Shown here piece after piece: positions 1 to 5,423 of a stretch of 6,856 bases of DNA. The notes beneath the pieces were generated by a model. That model had not been told where the DNA came from. It saw nothing but the letters and a program-made list of their open reading frames with translations, and did not search any database. Origin of the DNA: Phycisphaera sp. Its GTDB lineage: Bacteria > Planctomycetota > Phycisphaerae > Phycisphaerales > Phycisphaeraceae. Where the stretch lies: positions 1-6,856 of the forward strand of contig JARFRI010000230.1 in the NCBI GenBank assembly GCA_029287335.1, read 5' to 3'. Position 1 is the stretch's first letter; each line of letters opens with the position of its first letter. Both the position numbers and the translations under genes were made by a program.

Positions 1-40
1 CGGGCGGCATGACCCACCGGGCAATCCAAAAAACCACAAC

Positions 41-69
41 AAAACGAGGTCTTCGGGCCTCGTTTTTTT
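41..69 (+). terminator. Intrinsic terminator of an upstream transcription unit
   Basis: Bases 41-51 pair with 56-66 around a TTCG loop (C-UUCG-G, an especially stable tetraloop class), with one T-G wobble. A run of seven T at 63-69 follows, part of it pairing with the A-rich 5' side. This is a textbook Rho-independent terminator. It ends whatever is transcribed from left of the window. The only trace of that gene is a possible in-frame TGA at 10-12, too little to identify. The terminator separates the ribosomal operon from its upstream neighbour, so the operon needs its own promoter. The reverse strand also has a T-rich stretch after the stem, so weak bidirectional activity is possible. Confidence 0.9.
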
Positions 70-174
70 CATCCCGAACGATCGGTCCGACGCGCCGGGA
101 GGCGGGATTGGCCCTGGATGGCTCTGAGGGGCGGTCAAGTACAGATTTATTCTTGAAATGGCCGTCGAGACGAG

Positions 175-202
175 TTGACAGGGGGTTGAGAATGGTTAAA
201 CT
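175..202 (+). promoter_or_regulatory. Probable sigma70-type promoter of the S10 operon
   Basis: A perfect -35 hexamer TTGACA lies at 175-180. A 16-nt spacer follows, then TAAACT at 197-202, which matches TATAAT at four of six positions including the key T1, A2 and T6. Transcription would start near 209 and give a leader of about 75 nt before rpsJ. Its place between the upstream terminator and the first ribosomal gene fits the main operon promoter. The assignment rests on sequence match and position only. Confidence 0.7.
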
Positions 203-222
203 ACTCGGCTCGCCTCAGGCTG

Positions 223-268
223 GTCGCATGTGTTGCGGCAGGCCCGTGAGGAACGGGATTTAAACCCC
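223..268 (+). promoter_or_regulatory. Structured 5' leader of rpsJ
   Basis: Two hairpins can form in the predicted leader. Bases 223-228 pair with 234-239 (6 bp including one T-G wobble, loop TGTGT). CCCGT at 243-247 pairs with ACGGG at 253-257 around the loop GAGGA. The GGG at 255-257 could instead pair with the C run at 265-268, just before the likely ribosome binding site AAAGG (269-273). The two pairings exclude each other. A role in autogenous control is only a possibility, and the long L4-responsive S10 leader of E. coli is not recognisable here. Confidence 0.35.
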
Positions 269-282
269 AAAGGCTCTTTGAA

Positions 283-591
283 ATGACGGCAGGCAAGATT
301 CGAATCAGGATGGAAGCATACGATCACCAAGCGCTGGATGCGTCCGCCAAGGAGATCGTCGATCACGCCAAGCGTACGAGTGCGAAGGTCTCTGGCCCCG
401 TGCCGTTGCCGACGCGGATCGAACGCTACACCGTCCTGCGAAGCCCGCACGTCAACAAGAAGAGCCGAGAGCAGTTCGAGATCCGCACCCATAAGCGGAT
501 CATCGATATTAAAGACTACAGCCCACGAACGATCGAGGCGTTGAACCGTCTGATCGTTCCCGCTGGCGTATTTGTAAAAATCCTTGCCTAG
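283..591 (+). CDS. rpsJ: Small ribosomal subunit protein S10 (uS10)
   Basis: S10 is a protein of the 30S head. In many bacteria it also pairs with NusB in transcription antitermination. The 102-residue product has the usual family length (E. coli 103). It carries the family signature across residues 38-70, including [20 protein letters not shown] and then [13 protein letters not shown]. The N-terminal [10 protein letters not shown] and the C-terminal AGVFVKIL also match. The ATG at 283 is chosen because the protein starts at the family N-terminus, with AAAGG nine bases upstream as a modest ribosome binding site. It is the first gene after the predicted promoter and is followed by a 103-nt gap before rplC. 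Third-position GC looks lower than in later genes. Identification is secure. Confidence 0.98.
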   Translation: MTAGKIRIRMEAYDHQALDASAKEIVDHAKRTSAKVSGPVPLPTRIERYTVLRSPHVNKKSREQFEIRTHKRIIDIKDYSPRTIEALNRLIVPAGVFVKILA

Positions 592-638
592 GCCCAGCCG
601 AAAGCAAATTGTTTAGATAGACCCAGTTCAACATGGGG

Positions 639-671
639 CACGATCCTCTGACGCGAGTCACGATCCGCTGA
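639..671 (+). repeat. Short tandem repeat in the rpsJ-rplC gap
   Basis: Thirteen bases, CACGATCCNCTGA, occur at 639-651 and again at 659-671, with 12 of 13 identical and a 20-nt period. Between and across the copies, TGAC (649-652) can pair with GTCA (657-660) around a GCGA loop of the GNRA type. TGGGG (634-638) could pair with CCCCA (678-682) at the base, next to the rplC ribosome binding site. The repeat is directly visible. Its function is unknown. Confidence 0.5.
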
Positions 672-694
672 AAGGCACCCCAGGAGACTCCACG

Positions 695-1375
695 ATGGCA
701 AACGTAATCCTAGGTCGGAAAGTCGGCATTACCCGGCTGTACGACGAAGAAGGCAAGAACATCCCGGTGACAGTCATTCAGGCTGGCCCGTGCTTTGTTA
801 GCCAGATCAAGACGACTGAAACTGACGGCTACGACGCGGTGCAAATCGCGTTCGAAGATATCAAGGGCCGTAACTCCACGTTCCAATTGATCGGCCACGA
901 CGCAAAGGCGGGCTTAGCCCCCAAGCGGTTCCACCGCGAACTGCGTCTGGGTGCAGGCGAAGCGGATGCGTTTGAGCTTGGCCAAGAGATCGGCGTCGAT
1001 GTGTTTGAAGGCACCAAGTTTGTCGACATCATCGGCACCAGCAAGGGCAAAGGCTTTCAAGGTCCAATGAAGCGACACGGCTTCAAAGGTAAGGAAGCGA
1101 CTCACGGCGTGAAGCGCAAGCACCGCTCGCCCGGTGCGATCAGCGGCCGATCCAGTAATCTGGGTACCGGTAAGCCTAAAAAGGGCATCCGCATGGCTGG
1201 CCGAATGGGCGGGGACCAAGTCACCTGCCGAAGCGTGCTGATCGTCGGCATTGATAAAGAAAAGGGATTGCTTCTTGTTAAGGGGCCGGTCCCTGGACCA
1301 AATACAGGCTTGATTTACGTCAAGGAGGCCACACGGCTTTACAAGCAAAAGGCAGCGATTGCCAAGGCGTCGTAA
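695..1375 (+). CDS. rplC: Large ribosomal subunit protein L3 (uL3)
   Basis: L3 binds 23S rRNA early in 50S assembly and reaches toward the peptidyl transferase centre with a long central loop. The 226-residue product begins in family style (GRKVGITRLYDEEGKNIPVTV). It has the conserved TSKGKGFQGPMKRHGFKG and ATHG segments and ends with LLLVKGPVPGPNTGLIYVK. The start at 695 has a clear AGGAG (682-686) eight bases upstream. The loop at residues 145-169 departs from the usual GSIGASSxPxRVFKG pattern: it reads PGAISGRSSNLGTGKPKKGI before RMAGRMG and is a few residues longer than in E. coli. A short basic C-terminal tail follows the core. Codon use is less GC-biased than in the genes downstream. 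A 163-nt gap separates it from rplD. Confidence 0.98.
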   Translation: MANVILGRKVGITRLYDEEGKNIPVTVIQAGPCFVSQIKTTETDGYDAVQIAFEDIKGRNSTFQLIGHDAKAGLAPKRFHRELRLGAGEADAFELGQEIGVDVFEGTKFVDIIGTSKGKGFQGPMKRHGFKGKEATHGVKRKHRSPGAISGRSSNLGTGKPKKGIRMAGRMGGDQVTCRSVLIVGIDKEKGLLLVKGPVPGPNTGLIYVKEATRLYKQKAAIAKAS

Positions 1376-1380
1376 GTCGG

Positions 1381-1396
1381 CGGGCTAAGTAGCCCG
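1381..1396 (+). repeat. Intergenic palindrome after rplC
   Basis: CGGGCT (1381-1386) pairs with AGCCCG (1391-1396) around AAGT, six bases after the rplC stop. No T-tract follows, so it is not an intrinsic terminator. It carries GCTAAG, the complement-side version of the CTTAGC found beside other palindromes in this operon. Confidence 0.55.
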
Positions 1397-1444
1397 GTAC
1401 CCGAAACTGCATCGTCGCAACAACACGGCTCTCAACCGAGTCCA

Positions 1445-1477
1445 AGAGGCAAACCATCGGCCATCCGGCCTGCCTCT
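1445..1477 (+). promoter_or_regulatory. Compound stem-loop in the rplC-rplD gap
   Basis: AGAGGC (1445-1450) pairs perfectly with GCCTCT (1472-1477). Inside, GGCC (1459-1462) pairs with GGCC (1467-1470) around ATCC. This leaves an eight-base bulge (1451-1458) on the 5' side and one base on the 3' side. A further short hairpin, CCTG (1508-1511) with CAGG (1517-1520), lies nearer the rplD start. The gap is the longest within the operon. Structure is inferred from complementarity, and function is unknown. Confidence 0.45.
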
Positions 1478-1538
1478 CGCGGCGAACCCAACGCATGCCC
1501 CAGAATACCTGGTCAGCAGGCACCGTAGGTAGATAACG

Positions 1539-2204
1539 ATGATCGAAATACCCGTATACAACACGTCCGGCAAGCAGACCGGTACCCTCGAAATCGACGA
1601 GCAAAAGCTCGGCGGCGAGGTGCGCCCCGCGCTGCTTAAGCAGGCTTACGTCCGCGCCCACGCCAATCGTCGGCCCGACAACTCCACCACCAAGTCGCGT
1701 GGTATGGTTGAAGGCTCGACCCGCAAGCTCTACAAGCAAAAGGGCACCGGCAACGCACGCCGTGGCGACAAGAAGGCCAACATCCTTCGCGGTGGTGGCC
1801 ACGCCAAGGCAAAGGTCCGCCACTCATGGCGACAGGACATGCCGGCCAAGATGCGTAAGCTCGCCAACCGCAACGCCATTCTGGCCAAAGCGATTGATGG
1901 CGAGATCCGCCTGGTTGAGTCCTTCGGCATGGAGAAGCCTTCGACCAAAGCATTTAAGGCCCTGATCGACGCCCTTAAGATTGATCGCACCTGCCTCGTC
2001 GCGTTCAGCGACACCCGTGGCGCGGAAGCAAAGTCCGCTGCCAACCTCGAACACGTTGACCTGACCCAGATCGATCGGCTTAACACCTTCGACCTGCTGA
2101 ATCACCGCTACCTCGTCGCTGAAAAAAGCGTCTTCGAGGACTACATCGCCCGCGCCACCGCCTCCGTCAAGGAAGTTATGGCACAGCAGGAGGTTGCCGC
2201 CTAA
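1539..2204 (+). CDS. rplD: Large ribosomal subunit protein L4 (uL4)
   Basis: L4 binds domain I of 23S rRNA, and its extended loop lines the nascent peptide exit tunnel. In E. coli it also represses its own operon. The 221-residue product has the hallmark loop at residues 62-90 (RKLYKQKGTGNARRGDKKA, then RGGG) and the following MPAKMRKLANRNAILAKA helix. The C-terminal half is the usual Rossmann-like rRNA-binding domain, ending in helices. The loop after GGG reads HAKAKVRHSW rather than the common VAFGPKPR type. The start at 1539 fits the family N-terminus, but only a weak AGG-type ribosome binding site (about 1527-1529) precedes it. The stop overlaps the rplW start by one base (TAATG). A strong AGGAGG at 2188-2193 inside this gene serves rplW. 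Confidence 0.98.
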   Translation: MIEIPVYNTSGKQTGTLEIDEQKLGGEVRPALLKQAYVRAHANRRPDNSTTKSRGMVEGSTRKLYKQKGTGNARRGDKKANILRGGGHAKAKVRHSWRQDMPAKMRKLANRNAILAKAIDGEIRLVESFGMEKPSTKAFKALIDALKIDRTCLVAFSDTRGAEAKSAANLEHVDLTQIDRLNTFDLLNHRYLVAEKSVFEDYIARATASVKEVMAQQEVAA

Positions 2205-2515
2205 TGGAACCCACCCACGTCATCAAGCGACCGTTAATTACCGAGAAGTCGACCTTCGAAGCGGCGGGCGAGATCCCGCGCGGCAAGAATGCCGGCCAGC
2301 CGATCAACCGCTATTCGTTTGAGGTTGACTCACGTGCTCGCAAGGGCGAGATCGCCAAGGCGATCGAGGCGATCTACAACGTCCGCGTTGTGAAGGTCAA
2401 TACGCAGACCCGTAAGGGCCAGTACTTCCGCACGAAGTTCGGCCCGGGCAAGACCTCGACCTGGAAAAAAGCACTGGTCACCCTCCACAGCGAAGACCGG
2501 ATCGACCTGTTCTAA
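2204..2515 (+). CDS. rplW: Large ribosomal subunit protein L23 (uL23)
   Basis: L23 sits at the exit of the peptide tunnel and is the docking site for trigger factor and signal recognition particle. The 103-residue product shows the family start (VIKRPLITEKST), the core YSFEVDSRARKGEIAKAIEAIYNV and the basic loop ending in TSTWKKALVTL. Residues of roughly 19-35 (rich in G, P and K) form an insertion compared with typical bacterial L23, between the first helix and the first core strand. The start ATG shares its A with the rplD stop. AGGAGG lies ten bases upstream within rplD, so the two genes are probably translationally coupled. Confidence 0.98.
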   Translation: MEPTHVIKRPLITEKSTFEAAGEIPRGKNAGQPINRYSFEVDSRARKGEIAKAIEAIYNVRVVKVNTQTRKGQYFRTKFGPGKTSTWKKALVTLHSEDRIDLF

Positions 2516-2523
2516 GAAACACC

Positions 2524-2536
2524 GGGCCTAACGCCC
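2524..2536 (+). repeat. Short palindrome in the rplW-rplB gap
   Basis: GGGC (2524-2527) can pair with GCCC (2533-2536) around CTAAC. It is followed by TTTAGATAGAGAG, which includes a weak GAG-type ribosome binding site for rplB. TTTAGATAG also occurs in the rpsJ-rplC gap at about 612-620. The stem is only 4 bp, so this is a weak member of the intergenic palindrome set. Confidence 0.35.
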
Positions 2537-2555
2537 TTTAGATAGAGAGCCAACT

Positions 2556-3416
2556 ATGGCAGTCCGCATCTACAAACGAACCACGCCCGGCCGGCGTAAC
2601 GCTTCGGTCAACCTCTACAGCGAGGTCACCAAGACCAAGCCCGAGAAGACCCTTCTTCAGAAGAAGACGAAGACCGGCGGCCGTAACCACCACGGCAAGT
2701 TGACCGACCGCAACATCGGTGGCGGCAACAAGCAGCGCTATCGCCGCATGGACTGGTCGCGGAAGAAAGACGACATGGTCGCGACCGTGATCGGTGTTGA
2801 GTACGACCCGAACCGCTCGGCCAACATCGCCTTGGTCCAGTACGAAGACGGCGAGAAGCGATACATCATCGCACCGAAGGAACTGACCGACGGCGACACG
2901 ATCGTCTCGTCCAGCGTCAAGGTTGAGCCTAAGGTCGGCAACTGTATGCCGATCAAGTTCATCCCGACCGGCTTGAACATCTACTGCGTCGAGATCCAGC
3001 CAGGCAAGGGTGCACAGCTCTGCCGATCAGCCGGCACATACGCCCGCCTAACCAACCGCGAAGAAAACTGGGCAACGATCACGCTGCCTTCCGGCGAAGT
3101 GCGACAGGTCTCGGTCAACTGCCGAGCCACCATCGGCGGCGTTGGCAACACCGACCACAACAAGACCAAGCTCGGCAAGGCCGGTATCAGCCGAAAGCTC
3201 GGCCGACGACCCCACGTCCGCGGCATGGCTAAGAACCACCACGAACACCCGATGGGTGGCGGCGACAACAGCTCGTCAGGTAACCGTCCACCGGCCTCGA
3301 AGACCGGCGTCCTCGCCAAGGGTGGCGGCACCCGTAAGCGTGGCAAGAACTCCAACAAGCGGATCATCCGCCGACGCACCAGCAAGCGTTACGGCCAACT
3401 GAAACTCCGCGGCTAA
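2556..3416 (+). CDS. rplB: Large ribosomal subunit protein L2 (uL2)
   Basis: L2 is a core 23S rRNA-binding protein required for subunit association and peptidyl transferase function. The 286-residue product shows the N-terminal RIYKRTTPGRRNASV segment. An OB-fold region follows with YDPNRSANIALVQYEDGEKR YIIAP, then an SH3-like region with AGTYARL and LPSGEVRQVSVNCRATIGGVGN. The C-terminal basic tail ends KRIIRRRTSKRYGQLKLRG. Length is slightly above E. coli (273). The normally near-invariant C-terminal motif (MNPVDHPHGGGEG type) reads KNHHEHPMGGGDN at residues 226-238. The histidine equivalent to E. coli His229 is kept (H231), but the preceding aspartate is glutamate and the second histidine is methionine. 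The start at 2556 matches the family N-terminus. Codons are strongly C/G-ending. Confidence 0.98.
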   Translation: MAVRIYKRTTPGRRNASVNLYSEVTKTKPEKTLLQKKTKTGGRNHHGKLTDRNIGGGNKQRYRRMDWSRKKDDMVATVIGVEYDPNRSANIALVQYEDGEKRYIIAPKELTDGDTIVSSSVKVEPKVGNCMPIKFIPTGLNIYCVEIQPGKGAQLCRSAGTYARLTNREENWATITLPSGEVRQVSVNCRATIGGVGNTDHNKTKLGKAGISRKLGRRPHVRGMAKNHHEHPMGGGDNSSSGNRPPASKTGVLAKGGGTRKRGKNSNKRIIRRRTSKRYGQLKLRG

Positions 3417-3473
3417 GCCCCGGAATTGAACCCGCCAGCGAACCAGACCCACAGAAACTACCAGGAACAGTGA

Positions 3474-3764
3474 ATGTCACGCTCCCTCAAAAAAGGCCCA
3501 TACGTCGATCTAAAGCTTTACCGCAAGGTCGAGAAGCTCAACCAGCAGGATCGCCACGAGCCGATCAAGACCTGGGCCCGCGCCTGCACCATCGTGCCCG
3601 AATTTGTCGGCCACACCTTCATGGTACACAACGGCAACAAGCACCTGCCCGTGCTCGTCACCGAAGACATGGTCGGGCATAAGCTCGGCGAATTCGCGCT
3701 GACCCGCACCTTCCGATCGCACACCACCGGCACCAAGGCCCAGCGCGCCGCCGGCATTAAGTAA
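3474..3764 (+). CDS. rpsS: Small ribosomal subunit protein S19 (uS19)
   Basis: S19 binds 16S rRNA in the 30S head with S13 and lies near the A site. The 96-residue product begins [11 protein letters not shown] and contains [22 protein letters not shown], split around residues 33-54. It then has the signature [20 protein letters not shown] at about residues 62-81, followed by a short basic tail. The start at 3474 is supported by AGGA (3463-3466) seven bases upstream and by the family N-terminus. The preceding gap of 57 nt has no strong palindrome, unlike most gaps here. It does contain GGAATTGAACC (3422-3432), which recurs after rplN. Confidence 0.98.
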   Translation: MSRSLKKGPYVDLKLYRKVEKLNQQDRHEPIKTWARACTIVPEFVGHTFMVHNGNKHLPVLVTEDMVGHKLGEFALTRTFRSHTTGTKAQRAAGIK

Positions 3765-3770
3765 CCAACC

Positions 3771-3789
3771 AGCCGCTTGCGGCTTAGCA
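3771..3789 (+). repeat. Intergenic palindrome, copy 1 of an exact 18-nt repeat
   Basis: AGCCGC (3771-3776) is complementary to GCGGCT (3779-3784), with TT between them, followed by TAGCA. The 18 bases at 3772-3789 (GCCGCTTGCGGCTTAGCA) are identical to 5395-5412 in another gap of the operon. It lies in the 48-nt rpsS-rplV gap. No T-tract follows, so it is not an intrinsic terminator. Confidence 0.75.
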
Positions 3790-3812
3790 CGCAACCAGCC
3801 CGAGACCCAACG

Positions 3813-4142
3813 ATGGCTTACACCAGTAAATACCGCATGGCCCGGATCAGCCCGACCAAGGCCCGCCCCGTCATGGACCTCATCCGTGGCAAGCGGATCG
3901 ACGAGGCGACCATCATCCTGCAGATGAGTAAGCTCCGCGCTGCTGTGATGATCAAGGGCGTCCTCGACTCGGCCGTCGCCAGTGCCGACCAGGCCGAGGC
4001 CAACGTCCGTAACCTGATTATCACCGATGCCCGCGCCGACGCAGGCCCGACCATGAAGCGTTTCCAACCCAAGGACCGTGGCCGAGCCCACCCCATCCTG
4101 AAGCGCACCAGCCACCTGACCATTGCCGTGGATTCCAAGTAA
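3813..4142 (+). CDS. rplV: Large ribosomal subunit protein L22 (uL22)
   Basis: L22 contacts all domains of 23S rRNA, and its beta-hairpin lines the peptide exit tunnel, where some macrolide-resistance changes occur. The 109-residue product starts MAYTSKYRMARISPTKARPV and carries IRGKRIDEA in the N-terminal half. It ends with the conserved GPTMKRFQPKDRGRAHPILK and RTSHLTI segment (residues 78-104). The frame is open to an ATG at 3777, but that would add residues encoded by the palindrome and unlike the family, so 3813 is preferred. Only a weak GAG-type site precedes this start, so it may depend on ribosomes arriving from rpsS or on an unstructured leader. Confidence 0.97.
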   Translation: MAYTSKYRMARISPTKARPVMDLIRGKRIDEATIILQMSKLRAAVMIKGVLDSAVASADQAEANVRNLIITDARADAGPTMKRFQPKDRGRAHPILKRTSHLTIAVDSK

Positions 4143-4158
4143 CAGATCAATGAAGCGA

Positions 4159-4173
4159 CGCGGCTCCGCCGCG
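4159..4173 (+). repeat. Intergenic palindrome before rpsC
   Basis: CGCGGC (4159-4164) pairs with GCCGCG (4168-4173) around TCC, in the 49-nt rplV-rpsC gap and 18 bases upstream of the rpsC start. No T-tract follows. Its stem sequence matches that of the palindrome at 5963-5976 exactly, with a different loop. Confidence 0.65.
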
Positions 4174-4191
4174 CAACACACCGAGAGACAC

Positions 4192-4896
4192 ATGGGACAA
4201 AAAGTTCATCCATTTGGATTCCGCGTCGGGATCACCGAGGCCCACAAAAGCCGTTGGTACGCGCCGAAGGCGTTGTACGGCGAGCTACTTGTTGAGGACT
4301 TCAAGATCCGTAAGTTCCTCGACAAGGAACTCAACCGCCGTGGCCCTTTCGCCGCCGTCTCCGATATCCACATCGAACGGACGCGTGAAGAGCTGAAGAT
4401 CATCGTCAAGACCGCGCGTCCTGGCCTGGTGATTGGGCCCAAGGGTGCGAACATCGACGCCCTGACCGCTCAGCTCCAGCAGATGACCGGCCGAAACGTG
4501 TCGCTCAACTGTGTCGAAATCACCAACCCCGACGCGGACGCACAGCTGGTCTGCGAGTCCATCGCCGAGCAGCTCGCCAAGCGTGCCAGCTTCCGCCGCG
4601 TGATGAAGATGAAGGCCGAGGCGACGATGGGCGCCGGTGCCAAGGGCGTGAAGATCCAGATGTCTGGCCGCCTGGGTGGCCATGAAATGTCCCGCCGCGA
4701 AGACATCCGTATGGGTGCCGTTCCGCTGCAGACCCTGCAGGCCGAAGTCGACTATGGCTTCGCTGAATCGCTGACGACCTACGGGATCATCGGCGTGAAG
4801 GTATGGATCTACAAGGGCATGTACCACGAGGTGCAGGAAGGCGAGATCGCCTCCAAGGCCGCTGGTGCCCGACCCCGTGCTCGTGGCCGCCGTTAA
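4192..4896 (+). CDS. rpsC: Small ribosomal subunit protein S3 (uS3)
   Basis: S3 forms part of the mRNA entry channel of the 30S subunit and contributes to mRNA unwinding. The 234-residue product is close to E. coli length (233). It begins GQKVHPFGFRVGI and has a type II KH domain with the GPKG loop at residues 82-85. Its C-terminal domain includes AEATMGAGAKGVKIQMSGRL, a GHEMSRRE stretch and DYGFAESLTTYGIIGVKVWI. A basic tail rich in R and A ends the protein. The reading frame extends up to 4123, but MGQKVHP is the family N-terminus, so 4192 is taken. A GAGAG (4183-4187) gives a weak ribosome binding site. Codon bias is strong. Confidence 0.98.
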   Translation: MGQKVHPFGFRVGITEAHKSRWYAPKALYGELLVEDFKIRKFLDKELNRRGPFAAVSDIHIERTREELKIIVKTARPGLVIGPKGANIDALTAQLQQMTGRNVSLNCVEITNPDADAQLVCESIAEQLAKRASFRRVMKMKAEATMGAGAKGVKIQMSGRLGGHEMSRREDIRMGAVPLQTLQAEVDYGFAESLTTYGIIGVKVWIYKGMYHEVQEGEIASKAAGARPRARGRR

Positions 4897-4921
4897 TTTG
4901 AACTGAACCGTAAACACCCCC

Positions 4922-4940
4922 TCGCAGCAATTGCTTGCGA
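4922..4940 (+). repeat. Intergenic hairpin before rplP
   Basis: TCGCA (4922-4926) pairs with TGCGA (4936-4940). Inside, GC (4927-4928) pairs with GC (4933-4934) around AATT, leaving T4935 bulged. It lies six bases upstream of the rplP ribosome binding site GGAG (4947-4950). No T-tract follows. Confidence 0.55.
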
Positions 4941-4958
4941 TGAGTTGGAGCATAAACG

Positions 4959-5375
4959 ATGCCCCTGATGCCAAAAAGAGTGAAGTTCCGCAAGGAACAC
5001 CGCGGCAAGCTGAAAGGCAATGCCTCCCGTGGCAACTTTGTTGCTTACGGCGAGTACGGCCTGCAACTGACCGAAGGCGGCTGGTTGTCTGCACGAGTGA
5101 TTGAGGCCGGCCGTATTGCCGCCCGTCAATACGTCTCGCGTGAAGGCAAGCTGTTCGTCCGCGTCTTCCCCGACAAACCCATCTCCAAGAAGCCCTTGGA
5201 ACAGCGTATGGGTAAGGGTAAGGCCGAGCCCGAGTATTGGGCCGCCCGCGTCAAGCCCGGCACGATCATTTATGAGATCTCCGGCGTGCCCAAGGACCTG
5301 GCCAAGGCCGCGTTCGCCCGTGTGGCACACAAGATGCCATTCAAGTGCCGCTTCGTGGAGCGTCGCCACGCGTAA
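4959..5375 (+). CDS. rplP: Large ribosomal subunit protein L16 (uL16)
   Basis: L16 sits near the A site and tRNA elbow of the 50S subunit and is a late assembly protein. The 138-residue product begins [16 protein letters not shown] and contains [16 protein letters not shown] and [24 protein letters not shown]83 lies in the position of the arginine that is hydroxylated in E. coli L16 (R81), so the target residue is present. [15 protein letters not shown] and the C-terminal [20 protein letters not shown] follow. A second ATG at 4968 would give MPKRVKF. The 4959 start is preferred because GGAG lies eight bases upstream and family members usually have two or three residues before PKR. Confidence 0.97.
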   Translation: MPLMPKRVKFRKEHRGKLKGNASRGNFVAYGEYGLQLTEGGWLSARVIEAGRIAARQYVSREGKLFVRVFPDKPISKKPLEQRMGKGKAEPEYWAARVKPGTIIYEISGVPKDLAKAAFARVAHKMPFKCRFVERRHA

Positions 5376-5394
5376 ACCAACAACCCCGCTCATC

Positions 5395-5412
5395 GCCGCT
5401 TGCGGCTTAGCA
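5395..5412 (+). repeat. Intergenic palindrome, copy 2 of an exact 18-nt repeat
   Basis: GCCGC (5395-5399) pairs with GCGGC (5402-5406), followed by TTAGCA. All 18 bases match 3772-3789. The last A begins AGGA (5412-5415), the likely ribosome binding site of rpmC, so the palindrome abuts the translation signal. It lies in the 48-nt rplP-rpmC gap. Confidence 0.75.
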
Positions 5413-5423
5413 GGAACATAGCC

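Noticed and set aside
1..12. Possible C-terminal end of an upstream gene with TGA at 10-12
   Set aside because: Only three codons are visible, so neither the frame nor the product can be supported.
145..181. Second promoter using TTGAAA (153-158) or TTTATT (145-150)
   Set aside because: No matching partner hexamer is found at 15-19 nt from either, while the TTGACA/TAAACT pair just downstream is much better.
9..263. 84-codon + strand open frame before rpsJ
   Set aside because: It runs through the intrinsic terminator and the promoter, resembles no known family and has an arginine/serine-rich composition typical of chance frames in GC-rich DNA.
3777..3812. Upstream start for rplV at 3777 (likewise 4123 for rpsC and 5400 for rpmC)
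   Set aside because: The added residues are unlike the families. The 3777 and 5400 starts fall inside palindromes and 4123 lies within rplV. The internal ATGs match the known N-termini.
4285..5094. 269-codon antisense open frame over rpsC and rplP
   Set aside because: It lies opposite two certain ribosomal genes and has low-complexity composition expected from the reverse strand of GC-biased codons. The same holds for the antisense frames at 3510-4193, 1320-1823, 4893-5393 and 5516-5998.
3772..5412. CRISPR-like or mobile element repeats
   Set aside because: Copies are few, short, irregularly spaced and confined to gaps between ribosomal genes. There are no spacers, cas genes, transposase or terminal repeats.
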